DNA of 38,508 bases, taken from an uncultured Ignavibacteriota bacterium. Lineage in GTDB: Bacteria > Bacteroidota > Ignavibacteria > Tepidaquicellales > Tepidaquicellaceae. Made by a program: the position numbers and the translations under genes. The notes under the pieces were generated by a model. It made no database searches and was not told where the DNA came from. It saw only the letters and a list, made by a program, of their open reading frames with translations. This document shows, in pieces, positions 15,778 through 25,417 of this stretch (positions within the stretch are counted from its first letter, which is position 1; every line of letters begins with the position of its first letter). Location: the NCBI GenBank assembly GCA_937915485.1, contig CALGII010000032.1, forward strand, positions 1 to 38,508. The letters are read 5' to 3'.

Positions 15778-18027
15778 ATGCATAAAGAACCCGAAGTAAA
15801 TTTATCACTGGCAAAAGAACTTGGGCTTACAAAAGAAGAGTACGATAGAATACTCAATATTTTAAAACGCACACCAACTTACACCGAACTTGGCATCTTC
15901 TCCGTGATGTGGAGCGAACATTGCTCTTACAAGAACTCGATACTGCAGATAAAAACACTGCCGCGAAGCGGCGGAAGACTGCTCGTTTCGGCCGGTGAAG
16001 AAAACGCAGGTCTCGTTGATATCGGAGACGGTCTGGCGGTCGCATTCAAGATTGAGTCGCATAATCACCCCTCTGCGGTTGAACCGTATCAGGGCGCAGC
16101 AACAGGTATCGGCGGCATACTTCGCGATATTTTCACGATGGGCGCAAGACCCGTCGCTGCCCTGAATTCACTCCGCTTCGGTAAAATTGAAGGCAACGAA
16201 AACGCGTCGCTCGATGAAAGAAGCAGGTTTTTATTTAAGAATGTAGTGAAGGGAATCGGCGATTACGGAAATTGTTTCGGCGTTCCTACGGTCAGCGGTG
16301 AAATTTATTTCGAAGAATGTTATCACGATAATCCGCTCGTGAACGCGATGGCTGTGGGAATCGTGAAACACGATGAAACCGCCTCGGCTACTGCTAAAGG
16401 CGAGGGTAATCCCGTTTTCATCGTTGGGTCATCGACGGGAAAGGACGGCATTCACGGGGCTACTTTCGCTTCTGAGGAAATTTCCGAAGCGTCCGAATCG
16501 AAAAGACCAAGCGTACAGGTCGGAGACCCGTTTACCGAAAAACTTTTGCTCGAAGCATCTCTCGAAGTTATAAGGTCGGGCGCTCTCGTGGGAATTCAGG
16601 ATATGGGAGCCGCTGGAATTACCTGCTCGTCAAGCGAAATGAGCGCTAAAGGTAAATGCGGTATGGAAATTAATCTCGACCTCGTTCCGCTCAGAGACAA
16701 GGATACTTCAGCATATGAAATAATGCTGTCCGAATCTCAGGAGAGAATGCTGATTGTCGGCAAAAAAGGAGAAGAGAAAAAAATTCACGAAATATTCAGT
16801 AAGTGGGACCTGAATTGCATTGAGGTTGGAAAGGTAATCAAAGAAAATCTCATACGCATTTATTACAAAGGAAAACTCGAGGCTGAAATTCCCGCCGACG
16901 TTCTCGTGCTCGGAGGAGGCGCTCCCGTTTACAAGAGAGATATGAAAAGACCCGATTATCTTGACAAAGTGAAAACCCTCGACTTGAGTACGCTAAATGA
17001 ACCCGAAGACTATAACAATACAATCCTTAAATTGCTTTCCGCACCGAATATTACAAACAAGCGATGGGTTTATGAGCAATACGATACTCAGGTGCGCACT
17101 AATACTGCAATAATGCCCGGAGGCGATGCTTCGGTTGTCCGGATTAAGAAGACTGACAAGGCTCTTTCGATGAAAACCGACTGCAACAGCAAGTACTGCT
17201 ATCTCGATCCGTATAAGGGCGGAATGATAGCCGTTGCCGAAAGCGCCAGAAACGTTGTGTGTACGGGAGCTCAGCCGCTTGCGATAACTAATTGCCTTAA
17301 CTTCGGAAATCCTTATAATCCCGAAATGTACTATCAGTTCGCGGAGTGCATCAGAGGTATGGGCGACGCCTGCAGGGTTTTCGGAACCCCAGTAACCGGC
17401 GGTAACGTAAGTTTCTACAACCTGTCAAGGGACTACGCAGTGTTCCCTACTCCGACTATTGGAATGATCGGACTTATTGAAAACGTTGACTCAATGCTAA
17501 CGGCGTATTTTAAAAATGATGGAGATGTTGTATTTGTAATCGGAGCGGACTATACCGAAATCGGAGGCAGTGAATACCTCAGCGTTATACACGGTTTAAT
17601 TCAAGGCGAATGCCCCGAAGTGAACCTTGCGAAAGAAAAACATATTAATGACGCGATACTCGAATTGAACGGTATGAAACTTCTTAAATCCGCTCACGAC
17701 ATATCCGACGGGGGAATTGGAATCGCCCTCGCGGAATGCTGCGTTATGAACAGGAACGAAAATATCGGTTGTTCGGTAAATTTGAATTTTAAAGACCGTT
17801 TTGATTTTACTCTTTTCAGCGAATCACAGGGAAGAGTAATTGTGTCCGTCGATAAAAAGAACAGCGAAAAAGTTGCCCGCTTTCTTTCGGATAAAAGAAT
17901 TCCGTTCGATGAAATCGGCGTAACCGGAGGCAACGAACTTGTCATTAATAATAATATAAAACTCGGATTGAATGTTATTTCGGACGGGTATTACAATTCA
18001 ATTCATAGAATAATGGAAGGAGAATAG
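15778..18027 (+). CDS. purL: Phosphoribosylformylglycinamidine synthase subunit PurL (small form)
   Basis: PurL converts FGAR to FGAM with ATP and ammonia delivered by PurQ, the fourth step of purine synthesis. The N-terminal helical start EYDRILNILKRTPTYTELGIFSVMWSEHCSYKNS carries the signature His. KIESHNHPSAVEPYQGAATG and IGGILRDIFTMGARPVA are the ATP/metal loops. GIQDMGAAGITCSSSEM and the second-half motif AHDISDGGIGIALAECC are present. At 749 residues it is the short form, which requires separate PurQ and PurS; neither gene is in the window. A perfect inverted repeat lies just upstream. Confidence 0.98.
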   Translation: MHKEPEVNLSLAKELGLTKEEYDRILNILKRTPTYTELGIFSVMWSEHCSYKNSILQIKTLPRSGGRLLVSAGEENAGLVDIGDGLAVAFKIESHNHPSAVEPYQGAATGIGGILRDIFTMGARPVAALNSLRFGKIEGNENASLDERSRFLFKNVVKGIGDYGNCFGVPTVSGEIYFEECYHDNPLVNAMAVGIVKHDETASATAKGEGNPVFIVGSSTGKDGIHGATFASEEISEASESKRPSVQVGDPFTEKLLLEASLEVIRSGALVGIQDMGAAGITCSSSEMSAKGKCGMEINLDLVPLRDKDTSAYEIMLSESQERMLIVGKKGEEKKIHEIFSKWDLNCIEVGKVIKENLIRIYYKGKLEAEIPADVLVLGGGAPVYKRDMKRPDYLDKVKTLDLSTLNEPEDYNNTILKLLSAPNITNKRWVYEQYDTQVRTNTAIMPGGDASVVRIKKTDKALSMKTDCNSKYCYLDPYKGGMIAVAESARNVVCTGAQPLAITNCLNFGNPYNPEMYYQFAECIRGMGDACRVFGTPVTGGNVSFYNLSRDYAVFPTPTIGMIGLIENVDSMLTAYFKNDGDVVFVIGADYTEIGGSEYLSVIHGLIQGECPEVNLAKEKHINDAILELNGMKLLKSAHDISDGGIGIALAECCVMNRNENIGCSVNLNFKDRFDFTLFSESQGRVIVSVDKKNSEKVARFLSDKRIPFDEIGVTGGNELVINNNIKLGLNVISDGYYNSIHRIMEGE

Positions 18028-18033
18028 GAATAA

Positions 18034-18657
18034 TTGAATCTGTCGGTAAAGTCATTCATTATTTTATTTTCTCTTTCCGCTTCACTCATATTGACGGGAT
18101 GTATTGCCTCACCACGCCATCCGAAGTACGAAGACGATGATGAATCCGATACTGTTTCTGTCTCGGAATACGAAAACGAATCCGAGGAAAACGGAAATCT
18201 TATCATTAAAACTGCCCTTATTGAGCGGAAAAATGAAATGTACTCCCCTGACGCGGATACAACTTATCTTTACTGGCTCAAGAACAAACCTGTAAAACTC
18301 CGCAAAACAACTAAATGCAATATTTTCGCTCTTAATACTTTATATAAAGCGGGATTCAAGACGCCGAAAACGAACGCGCTCTCGAGAGACCTTTACAATG
18401 AATCCTTGTTCGAGGATATTATTCCCGTTGTCCGTTTAAAAAGTCTTGAGGATATTCGAAAAGGCGACCTCGTTGTATGGAAATATCACGTAATAATTTT
18501 TGAATCGCTGGTTTATGTAAAGGACGATCCTTACGCCAAGGCTATTTGGGCGGGAACATCGAAAAAAGACGACGGGAAAAAAGTAATGAACAATGTCATG
18601 CGGGGCAATTATCCCTTGAAAGGCAGTTACATTGTTAGGCGGCCTGAACGCAGGTAA
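18034..18657 (+). CDS. Lipoprotein with NlpC/P60- or CHAP-like Cys/His signature
   Basis: The start is a TTG 6 bases after the purL stop, preceded by an AGGAA. A signal peptide ends in LTGC (lipidated Cys23). An acidic linker follows (about 33-53, DDDESD and ENESEEN). The C-terminal half has the look of a papain-like cell-wall peptidase: TKCNIFALNTLYKAGF places Cys95 at the head of a helix, and RKGDLVVWKYHVIIFES places His152 after the GD-VVW strand. This Cys...GD...H order is typical of NlpC/P60 and CHAP families. A third residue is not obvious. The assignment is by pattern only. It may be co-transcribed with purL, although no functional link is evident. Confidence 0.7.
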   Translation: MNLSVKSFIILFSLSASLILTGCIASPRHPKYEDDDESDTVSVSEYENESEENGNLIIKTALIERKNEMYSPDADTTYLYWLKNKPVKLRKTTKCNIFALNTLYKAGFKTPKTNALSRDLYNESLFEDIIPVVRLKSLEDIRKGDLVVWKYHVIIFESLVYVKDDPYAKAIWAGTSKKDDGKKVMNNVMRGNYPLKGSYIVRRPERR

Positions 18658-18776
18658 GCAGTTGTTTCAAAGGCAATTAGACATTAAAAATAATATTACT
18701 TTTTTACTTTAAAATTTTTATATATATACCTATATTAAGAAATTAAATATTTAAAATTAATAGGAGTAAAATTAAA

Positions 18777-19019
18777 ATGACAAAAGCAGAAATCGAAGCC
18801 AAAGTAAAACAAGCAATTATTGATAAACTTGGTGTTGAAGAATCAAAAATTACACCCGATGCGCATTTTATCAATGATTTAGGCGCTGATTCTCTCGATA
18901 CAGTTGAACTCGTTATGAAATTCGAAGAAGAATTCGATATTAAAATTCCCGATGAGGATGCGGAAAAAATCACAAAAGTTGACGATGCAATAAATTACAT
19001 ACAATCAAAATTAGGTTAA
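18777..19019 (+). CDS. acpP: Acyl carrier protein
   Basis: ACP carries growing fatty acyl chains on a phosphopantetheine arm attached to Ser39 in the motif GADSLDTVELVM. At 80 residues and strongly acidic, it is a typical type II ACP. A good ribosome binding site, AGGAG, lies about 12 bases before the ATG. It is followed 13 bases later by fabF and then rnc, the conserved acpP-fabF-rnc cluster. Confidence 0.98.
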   Translation: MTKAEIEAKVKQAIIDKLGVEESKITPDAHFINDLGADSLDTVELVMKFEEEFDIKIPDEDAEKITKVDDAINYIQSKLG

Positions 19020-19032
19020 TCAACATATCATA

Positions 19033-20280
19033 ATGAAAAGAAGAGTTGTAGTTACAGGCTTAGGTGCCCTGACTCCCGTAGGTCTTAATGTGGAAGATTC
19101 CTGGAAATCCCTGACAGAGGGTAAAAGCGGCGTAGATTTTATCACTTATTTTGACACGACGGAATTTGTCACTAAGTTTGCCGCGGAATTGAAGGGTTTT
19201 GACCCGCTCAATTATATGGACAGGAAAATGTCACAGCGTTTAGATCCCTTTACTCAATATGCTCTCGTCGCTTCTGACATGGCAGTTGAGGACAGCGGAC
19301 TGACATCCGGCGCGATTAATAAAGACCGTGTCGGTGTCGTTTACGGTTCGGGAATCGGCGGTATGTGGACATATCACAAACAGCAGAATATTTTGTATGA
19401 ACGAGGCGGAAAACCCGACAGAATTAGTCCTTTCTTCATACCAATGCTCATTGCTGATATTGCAGCCGGAAGAATCTCCATAAAATACGGCTTCAGAGGT
19501 CCGAACTACGCTACAACTTCAGCCTGTGCTACATCTGCTAATTCCATTATCGATTCAGTAATGCTTATTCAGCGCGGCGATGCCGATGTAATGGTTACGG
19601 GCGGTTCGGAAGCTGTAATCTGCCCTATGGGCATCGGCGGTTTCAACGCGCTGAAAGCGATATCAACCAGAAACGATGCTCCGCAAAAGGCGTCCAGACC
19701 CTTTGATAAAAACAGGGACGGATTCGTTATGGGCGAAGGCGGCGGTACGCTGGTTATCGAGAGTCTCGAGCACGCGAAAGCGCGAGGCGCGAAGATTTAT
19801 TGTGAGATAAAAGGTATCGGAATGACCGCCGACGCGCATCACATTACAGACCCTTCGCCTAACGGCGACGGCGTTGCGAGGGCTATGAAAATTGCTCTCG
19901 ATGACTCCGGCTTAAAACCCGAAGAAATTCAGGTCGTTAACGCCCACGGAACTTCCACTCCTCCGAATGACAGGAACGAAACCGCTGCTATTAAAACGGT
20001 TTTCGGAGAACACTCGTATAACCTTAACGTGCATTCTATTAAATCGATGGTCGGACATTTATTGGGAGCTGCCGGCGCTGTCGAGTCAATTGTTTCTGTT
20101 CTTACTATTCGGGACGGAATTATTCCGCCGACTATCAATTATGAAGAAAAAGATCCGGATTGCGATCTTAATTATACTCCCAACTCCGCGGTGAAACGAG
20201 ATGTAAATGCTGTTCTGTCCGATAATTCCGGATTCGGAGGACATAATACCGCTATAGTTTTCAAGAAATTCGAAGAGTAA
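19033..20280 (+). CDS. fabF: 3-oxoacyl-[acyl-carrier-protein] synthase II
   Basis: FabF (KAS II) condenses malonyl-ACP with acyl-ACP to elongate fatty acids. The catalytic triad is complete: Cys165 in TSACATSAN, His305 in NAHGTSTPPND and His342 in MVGHLLGAAGA, each two residues from the E. coli positions. The start VVVTGLGALTPVG and the end NNSGFGGHN-like motif (DNSGFGGHNTAIVF) are standard. It takes its substrate carrier from the acpP gene directly upstream. Confidence 0.98.
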   Translation: MKRRVVVTGLGALTPVGLNVEDSWKSLTEGKSGVDFITYFDTTEFVTKFAAELKGFDPLNYMDRKMSQRLDPFTQYALVASDMAVEDSGLTSGAINKDRVGVVYGSGIGGMWTYHKQQNILYERGGKPDRISPFFIPMLIADIAAGRISIKYGFRGPNYATTSACATSANSIIDSVMLIQRGDADVMVTGGSEAVICPMGIGGFNALKAISTRNDAPQKASRPFDKNRDGFVMGEGGGTLVIESLEHAKARGAKIYCEIKGIGMTADAHHITDPSPNGDGVARAMKIALDDSGLKPEEIQVVNAHGTSTPPNDRNETAAIKTVFGEHSYNLNVHSIKSMVGHLLGAAGAVESIVSVLTIRDGIIPPTINYEEKDPDCDLNYTPNSAVKRDVNAVLSDNSGFGGHNTAIVFKKFEE

Positions 20281-20311
20281 AACCGGTAACGCATTAGAGA
20301 TAATTGATTAT

Positions 20312-21130
20312 ATGTTCAATACCTTAAAAAAATTAAGGATTTTATTCCCGTTCGGGAAAAAAGAAGTTAAAACGGAAGATTCCCTTTCAAAAGCAATAAA
20401 AAAAATTGATTTTGATAAATTTCAGGAATCCATTCATTATAAAATTATCGATAAGGCGTTCTTCATAAATGCGTTAACTCACCGTTCATTTCTCAAGATA
20501 AAGAAAGATACACAGAAATTCGACATGATTTCCAACGAACGGCTCGAGTTTCTCGGTGATGCCGTTCTCGACCTCATCGTCGCTGAATTTCTTTTTAGAA
20601 ATTTCCCCCTTAATGAAGAAGGTGACCTCACAAAATTCAGGTCAATTCTCGTAAATAAAAGATTCCTCGCGGAAAGAGCCAAGAACATCAATCTTCAGGA
20701 TTTTTTGCTCGCGTCTAATACTGCTCTGAAATCAATTGACCAGGGTTACGACGCGATTCTCGCGGACGCCTATGAAGCCCTAATCGGTGCAATATTTCTC
20801 GATTCGGGATACGAAAATTCCAAGAAATTTCTTAATCATGAAATATTTTCCAAACTCGACGTGAAATGGCTGAATCAGTTCGATGAAAACTATAAAAGCA
20901 GGTTCCTCGAATACGCGCAGGCTCACACCGAGTTTATTCCTGAATATAAAGTTATAAAAGAAGAAGGTCCTGAACACCATAAATTATTCACTGTCGAAGT
21001 ATATCTCGCCAGTCATTGCCTCGGTATCGGTAAAGGGAAATCAAAAAAACAGGCTGAACAGGAAGCGGCTAAGAATGCACTCCAAAATCTCGATGCAATC
21101 GATAAATTAGGTCTTAAAAGAAAGAAATAA
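20312..21130 (+). CDS. rnc: Ribonuclease III
   Basis: RNase III cuts double-stranded RNA, including rRNA precursors and regulatory duplexes. The signature NERLEFLGDAVLDLI (residues 75-89) holds metal-binding Glu79 and Asp83. The second acidic motif is DAYEALIGAIFLDSG. A double-stranded RNA-binding domain covers about residues 200-265 (GKGKSKKQAEQEAAKNAL). At 272 residues it is about 45 longer than E. coli RNase III, mostly because of a basic N-terminal extension of about 35 residues. It is the last gene of acpP-fabF-rnc. Confidence 0.97.
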   Translation: MFNTLKKLRILFPFGKKEVKTEDSLSKAIKKIDFDKFQESIHYKIIDKAFFINALTHRSFLKIKKDTQKFDMISNERLEFLGDAVLDLIVAEFLFRNFPLNEEGDLTKFRSILVNKRFLAERAKNINLQDFLLASNTALKSIDQGYDAILADAYEALIGAIFLDSGYENSKKFLNHEIFSKLDVKWLNQFDENYKSRFLEYAQAHTEFIPEYKVIKEEGPEHHKLFTVEVYLASHCLGIGKGKSKKQAEQEAAKNALQNLDAIDKLGLKRKK

Positions 21131-21147
21131 TTAAATGCTTTTAAGTA

Positions 21148-21178
21148 TTGACAATATTTTGTAAGAGATATATCTTTG
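21148..21178 (+). promoter_or_regulatory. Bacteroidota-type promoter upstream of porU
   Basis: TTG (21148-21150, in the longer TTGACA) is followed after 20 bases by TATCTTTG (21171-21178), an exact match to TAnnTTTG. Transcription should start near 21184, about 145 bases before the porU ATG. It is the clearest promoter in the window. Confidence 0.7.
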
Positions 21179-21251
21179 TATAAATAAAAAGGAGCCTGTT
21201 AAGCATATTAAATACGATTTTATAATTTAAAACAATTGATGCAGAGTTTAT

Positions 21252-21305
21252 AAACCATTTATTAAGGATTCGATTTAACGGTGTCTTTAATAAATGGTTT
21301 TTTGT
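21252..21305 (+). terminator. Terminator-like hairpin in the porU leader (possible attenuator or sRNA terminator)
   Basis: AAACCATTTATTAA (21252-21265) and TTAATAAATGGTTT (21287-21300) form a perfect 14-bp stem with a 21-base loop, running straight into a six-T tract (21298-21303). It lies between the promoter at 21148-21178 and the porU ATG at 21328. Transcripts started at that promoter must pass it to reach porU, or end here as an RNA of about 120 bases. Confidence 0.7.
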
Positions 21306-21327
21306 TTTCAAAAACAAATCACAAAAT

Positions 21328-24300
21328 ATGAACAAGTTTGGAATTTTCATAACATTAGCGGTGCTTCTTTCAGCCGTTACAACTTTCGCTCAGGAAAAAA
21401 GCAAGTTCGTAGAGCAAAAGAACGAAACTTACGTCAGCGATTATAAATTGCTTTCGTCCGGGAACTCATCGGTTGAAGTTGAATATACTCCGGTCTATAC
21501 TTCAAGCACGGAGTTCAGGTCCGTAGTCCATTCTTCGGGCGATTACGGAAAACCCGATATCGGCTCGCGTAATTTCCCGATTTTCTCACCTTCAGACAGA
21601 AACAACATTCTTGACATTTATGATGTCATATATGAGGAAATTCAGAACGTTGACGTGAAACCTGTCCCGACTCCGAAGAAATCGAATAACAAACTCGAAG
21701 TTCTTTACGATTATAAGTACGATAACTCAGCCTACACGTCGGGAAATTATTTTCCTTCAAGCAACGGCGTTCTTGAAAACGGCGGCATAATGCGCAATAA
21801 ATATGTAACGCTCGTAAAAATTAGTCCCGTGCAATACAATCCCCTTTCGAAAACAGTTAAGAGGATAAAAAGCATTAAGTTCAGAGTGGTCTTCGGCGAC
21901 AGACCCGTTTTTGTTTCCAAAACACAGACGAAGGCTGAAGTTGATTTCTTCAGAGGCTCTGCTCTCAACTGGGAAAACTCGATAAACTGGTCGACAAACG
22001 ACTTTAACAGAAAAGCCTCATTCCAGAACAGCGTTCTTGCAACCGGCGACTTTTACAAACTCGAAGTGAAAGAAACCGGGATGTATAAACTCGAAAAAAA
22101 TTATCTCTCGCAGAACGGGATTAATCTGAACGGCGTTGACCCGAGAACAATTAAAATATACGGAAACGGCGGAGCCGAATTACCGTACAATAACGGGGCA
22201 AACTTTCCTTTCGACCTTGTTGAGAATTCAATATACGTCGAAGGAGAATCCGACGGACAGTTCAATGACGGCGACTATATTCTTTTCTACGGCCAGTCAC
22301 CGCATCAATGGACTTCCGCTTCCACCCCTGAACACTCGATTAATCATTATTCAAACTCAAACTACTACTGGATAACTTTCGGCGGTGTTTATGGAAGAAG
22401 AATGCAGACTGTTAATTCCGCGAACAATCAGGGACTGTCTCCCCTGCCTCATTTCCAGGAAAGATTGTTCGAAGAGCCTGAAGTAAATAACCTCGGCTCA
22501 ACGGGAAATATCTGGGTAAGCCAGAGAATCGGATACGGAGAAAGCGTGAGTTTCAACAAGGAACTTAAAGGTTATATAAGCGGCTCGGATATTACTCTTA
22601 AAGCAAAAGTATGTAACGGTACTAAGGGTCCGATTGACGCGTACTATCTCATAAAAGACGATAATTCAAATCTGGCTGTTCTGCTTCAGCCCGTTCCGGG
22701 TGTTACAAGTACATTCGCTCATCTGAACTCTTTCGGCTTCGCCGAGACCTATCAGTTGAATTCCGGTCAGTCAAGCATTAACCTTAAATTCATGCTGCCG
22801 ACCCAATACAATTCGTCCTCTGTCTCGGGCTATTATGATTATATGGAACTGTTCTATAGGCGTTCATTCTCGAGCGTTAACGGAAACTATATGAGATTTA
22901 CTTCTCCTGATTCTATCGGCACGATGGAATATCAGTTATCTCCGTTTACTTCGTCCACGGTGAAATTATTTAAAGTAACCGATTACAATACTGTCGAAAA
23001 AATTAATCCTATATCCTACTCGGGCGGCACATTGCGCTTTCAGGACTATATCTTTATGGGAATTCCGAGAGACTACTATGCCGTGGGTGATATGAATTAT
23101 CTCACTCCCGTTTCTGTTTCTTCAAGGGTCGCTAATCAGAACCTGAAAGGAGTTACAGACGGAGCGGATTATATCATCATAACTCCGACCGATTTCATGT
23201 CAGCAGCGAATAAACTTAAATCAATCAGGGAAAACGGCGGACCCGGGCATCCGAATTATCTCAAAACGCTTGTCGTGGACATCAATCAGATTTACAATGA
23301 GTTCTCAGGAGGTCTTCAGGACCCCGTAGCAATGAGAAATTATCTTAAATACGCGTATAACAACTGGCCGATTCGTCCCGTTTATGTTTTGTTCCTCGGA
23401 GACGGCAGTTACGATTATAAAAATATATTCGGTTTGTCGGTTAAGAATTTTGTTCCGCCAATCGAACGCTCAAACTTTGCGATAGATGAAATCGCGAGTT
23501 ATAACAGCGATGATTTCATTACGGATATTAATGAAAACCATGATACGCCTGAACCCGCGAAGACGGACTTTTCCAATGGAAGATTTTGCGTTAATTCTCT
23601 GACGGAGGCCGACTACGTCGTTGATAAGGTCGCACAGTACGAATCCAATTTGTATAACGGCATCTGGAAAAAGAAAATTATGTACTGCGCTGACGACGGT
23701 TGGACAACCGAACAAAATCAGGGGCAGGAAGGCGACCTTCATACAAGACAATGCGAATCCGTTGCTGAGTATTACACGCCTCGCGATTTCGAAAAAGAAA
23801 AGATATACGTCGTAACCTACCCGACGGTCATTACACCTCAGGGCAGAAGAAAACCCGGCGCGAACATTGACATAATAAAAGGCTGGAATGAAGGACGGCT
23901 GCTCATCAACTGGACAGGACACGGCAGCACAGACCTCTGGGCGCACGAGCACGTTTTCGTTAAGGACGAATCCATTCCGCAGTTGAACAACAAGGGAAGA
24001 TATCCTATCGTGACAATCGCGAGTTGCGACCTTGCCAGATGGGATGACCCCTACCTCTTAAGCGCCGCCGAAGTGCTCCTTTACGCGCAGAACTCAGGCT
24101 CCATCGGAGTAATCGCGGCAACAAGACCCGTGTACGCCAACTATAACGAAATCTTTAACGATTACCTGTGGCTGAACATGACAGGCGTAAAGGATACGCT
24201 TAACCTGCCGGTTCGAATCGGCAAAGCGTTATACCTTACAAAGAACCAATTGCCTCTGTCGCTCGTCAGCGAAAATGACATGAAATTCTGTCTGCTCGGT

Positions 24301-25386
24301 GACCCGGCTCTTAGAATCAATATACCGCAGTATTTTACAATCATCGACAGTATTAATAATGTTACCGGAAGCGACACAGCCGTCATAAAAGCGCTGCAAA
24401 AAGTAAAAATCACCGGACGTGTGCTGAAAACGGATTCCACTTTCTGGAACGATTATAACGGCGATATCTCAATAAAAATATTCGATGTCGACAGGCAGAT
24501 TACGATGTACGATTTCGGAATGCCTTTTAACTTCCGGCTCGACGGCGGTACAATCTATAAAGGCAATGCTAAAGTTGTGAACGGAAACTGGTCGGTAGAG
24601 TTCATTGTCCCAAAAGATATTTCCTATAACAACGGAACCGGAAAAATTCTCGCGTACTTCAGTAACAGTCTGTCCGAAGGATCGGGTTATTCCAACAGGT
24701 TCAAATTAAACGGCCTTGACTCGACCGCCCCGAATGATACTACGGGACCCGCTATTTCCCTCTTCATGGACAGCCGAAATTTCAGAAGCGGCGATTACGT
24801 TAACCAGAATACAAAAATTATCGCTGACCTGTTCGACGTCAGCGGCATTAACCTCACAGGCGCGATAGGACATAAAATTGAAAGCATAATAAATAACGAC
24901 GAGAATAACAAAATTGACCTGACTTCTTACTATAATACAGTTTCAGGCTATCAATACGGCTCCCTCGAATACCCCCTGACGGGTCTCGCGGACGGAAATT
25001 ATACTATTAAACTTAAAGCCTGGGATACCTACAATAATTTCAGCGAGGTCAGCATTAATTTTAACGTTAAAAGCGATCAGGCATTGAGCGTTAACAACGT
25101 TTTCAACTATCCGAATCCTATGACGGACGCGACCGCGTTTACATTCCAGCATAACTTTGACCTGCCCCTGTCGGCTGAAATCGATATTTACACAGTAGCA
25201 GGTAGAAAAATAAAAGTTTTGAAAAGAACTAATATTATGGATAAATTTGTTTCAATTGAATGGGATGGTAAAGATGACGATGGCGACTATATTGCAAACG
25301 GAACTTACATTTATAAACTGATTGTAAAAACTGATGACGGTTCGTACTCGAAGGTACATACCGGTAAACTTGCAAAACTAAAATAA
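21328..25386 (+). CDS. porU: Type IX secretion system sortase PorU (C25 gingipain fold)
   Basis: PorU is the outer-membrane sortase of type IX secretion. It removes the C-terminal signal from cargo and attaches the cargo to a lipid or polysaccharide anchor. A signal peptide ends near residue 21 (TTFAQ). A long beta-rich N-terminal half precedes the C25 caspase-like domain (about 610-1010). The catalytic pair is present: His865 in TGHGSTDLWAHE and Cys900 in IASCDLARWDDP, with LLGDPALRI closing the domain. Ig-like segments follow, and then a C-terminal T9SS sorting domain (about 1265-1352: NYPNPM, AGRKIKVL, WDGKDDDGDYIANGTYIYKL). At 1352 residues it is longer than P. gingivalis PorU (about 1158). 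porV directly downstream strengthens the call over a secreted gingipain-like cargo. Confidence 0.9.
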   Translation: MNKFGIFITLAVLLSAVTTFAQEKSKFVEQKNETYVSDYKLLSSGNSSVEVEYTPVYTSSTEFRSVVHSSGDYGKPDIGSRNFPIFSPSDRNNILDIYDVIYEEIQNVDVKPVPTPKKSNNKLEVLYDYKYDNSAYTSGNYFPSSNGVLENGGIMRNKYVTLVKISPVQYNPLSKTVKRIKSIKFRVVFGDRPVFVSKTQTKAEVDFFRGSALNWENSINWSTNDFNRKASFQNSVLATGDFYKLEVKETGMYKLEKNYLSQNGINLNGVDPRTIKIYGNGGAELPYNNGANFPFDLVENSIYVEGESDGQFNDGDYILFYGQSPHQWTSASTPEHSINHYSNSNYYWITFGGVYGRRMQTVNSANNQGLSPLPHFQERLFEEPEVNNLGSTGNIWVSQRIGYGESVSFNKELKGYISGSDITLKAKVCNGTKGPIDAYYLIKDDNSNLAVLLQPVPGVTSTFAHLNSFGFAETYQLNSGQSSINLKFMLPTQYNSSSVSGYYDYMELFYRRSFSSVNGNYMRFTSPDSIGTMEYQLSPFTSSTVKLFKVTDYNTVEKINPISYSGGTLRFQDYIFMGIPRDYYAVGDMNYLTPVSVSSRVANQNLKGVTDGADYIIITPTDFMSAANKLKSIRENGGPGHPNYLKTLVVDINQIYNEFSGGLQDPVAMRNYLKYAYNNWPIRPVYVLFLGDGSYDYKNIFGLSVKNFVPPIERSNFAIDEIASYNSDDFITDINENHDTPEPAKTDFSNGRFCVNSLTEADYVVDKVAQYESNLYNGIWKKKIMYCADDGWTTEQNQGQEGDLHTRQCESVAEYYTPRDFEKEKIYVVTYPTVITPQGRRKPGANIDIIKGWNEGRLLINWTGHGSTDLWAHEHVFVKDESIPQLNNKGRYPIVTIASCDLARWDDPYLLSAAEVLLYAQNSGSIGVIAATRPVYANYNEIFNDYLWLNMTGVKDTLNLPVRIGKALYLTKNQLPLSLVSENDMKFCLLGDPALRINIPQYFTIIDSINNVTGSDTAVIKALQKVKITGRVLKTDSTFWNDYNGDISIKIFDVDRQITMYDFGMPFNFRLDGGTIYKGNAKVVNGNWSVEFIVPKDISYNNGTGKILAYFSNSLSEGSGYSNRFKLNGLDSTAPNDTTGPAISLFMDSRNFRSGDYVNQNTKIIADLFDVSGINLTGAIGHKIESIINNDENNKIDLTSYYNTVSGYQYGSLEYPLTGLADGNYTIKLKAWDTYNNFSEVSINFNVKSDQALSVNNVFNYPNPMTDATAFTFQHNFDLPLSAEIDIYTVAGRKIKVLKRTNIMDKFVSIEWDGKDDDGDYIANGTYIYKLIVKTDDGSYSKVHTGKLAKLK

Positions 25387-25417
25387 TTTTAATAAATACT
25401 TAACGGAGGTAAATTTA

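Noticed and set aside
23470..23952. 160-residue minus-strand open frame inside porU
   Set aside because: It lies opposite the C25 domain with its catalytic region, shows no domain pattern, and is best explained as a shadow of codon bias.
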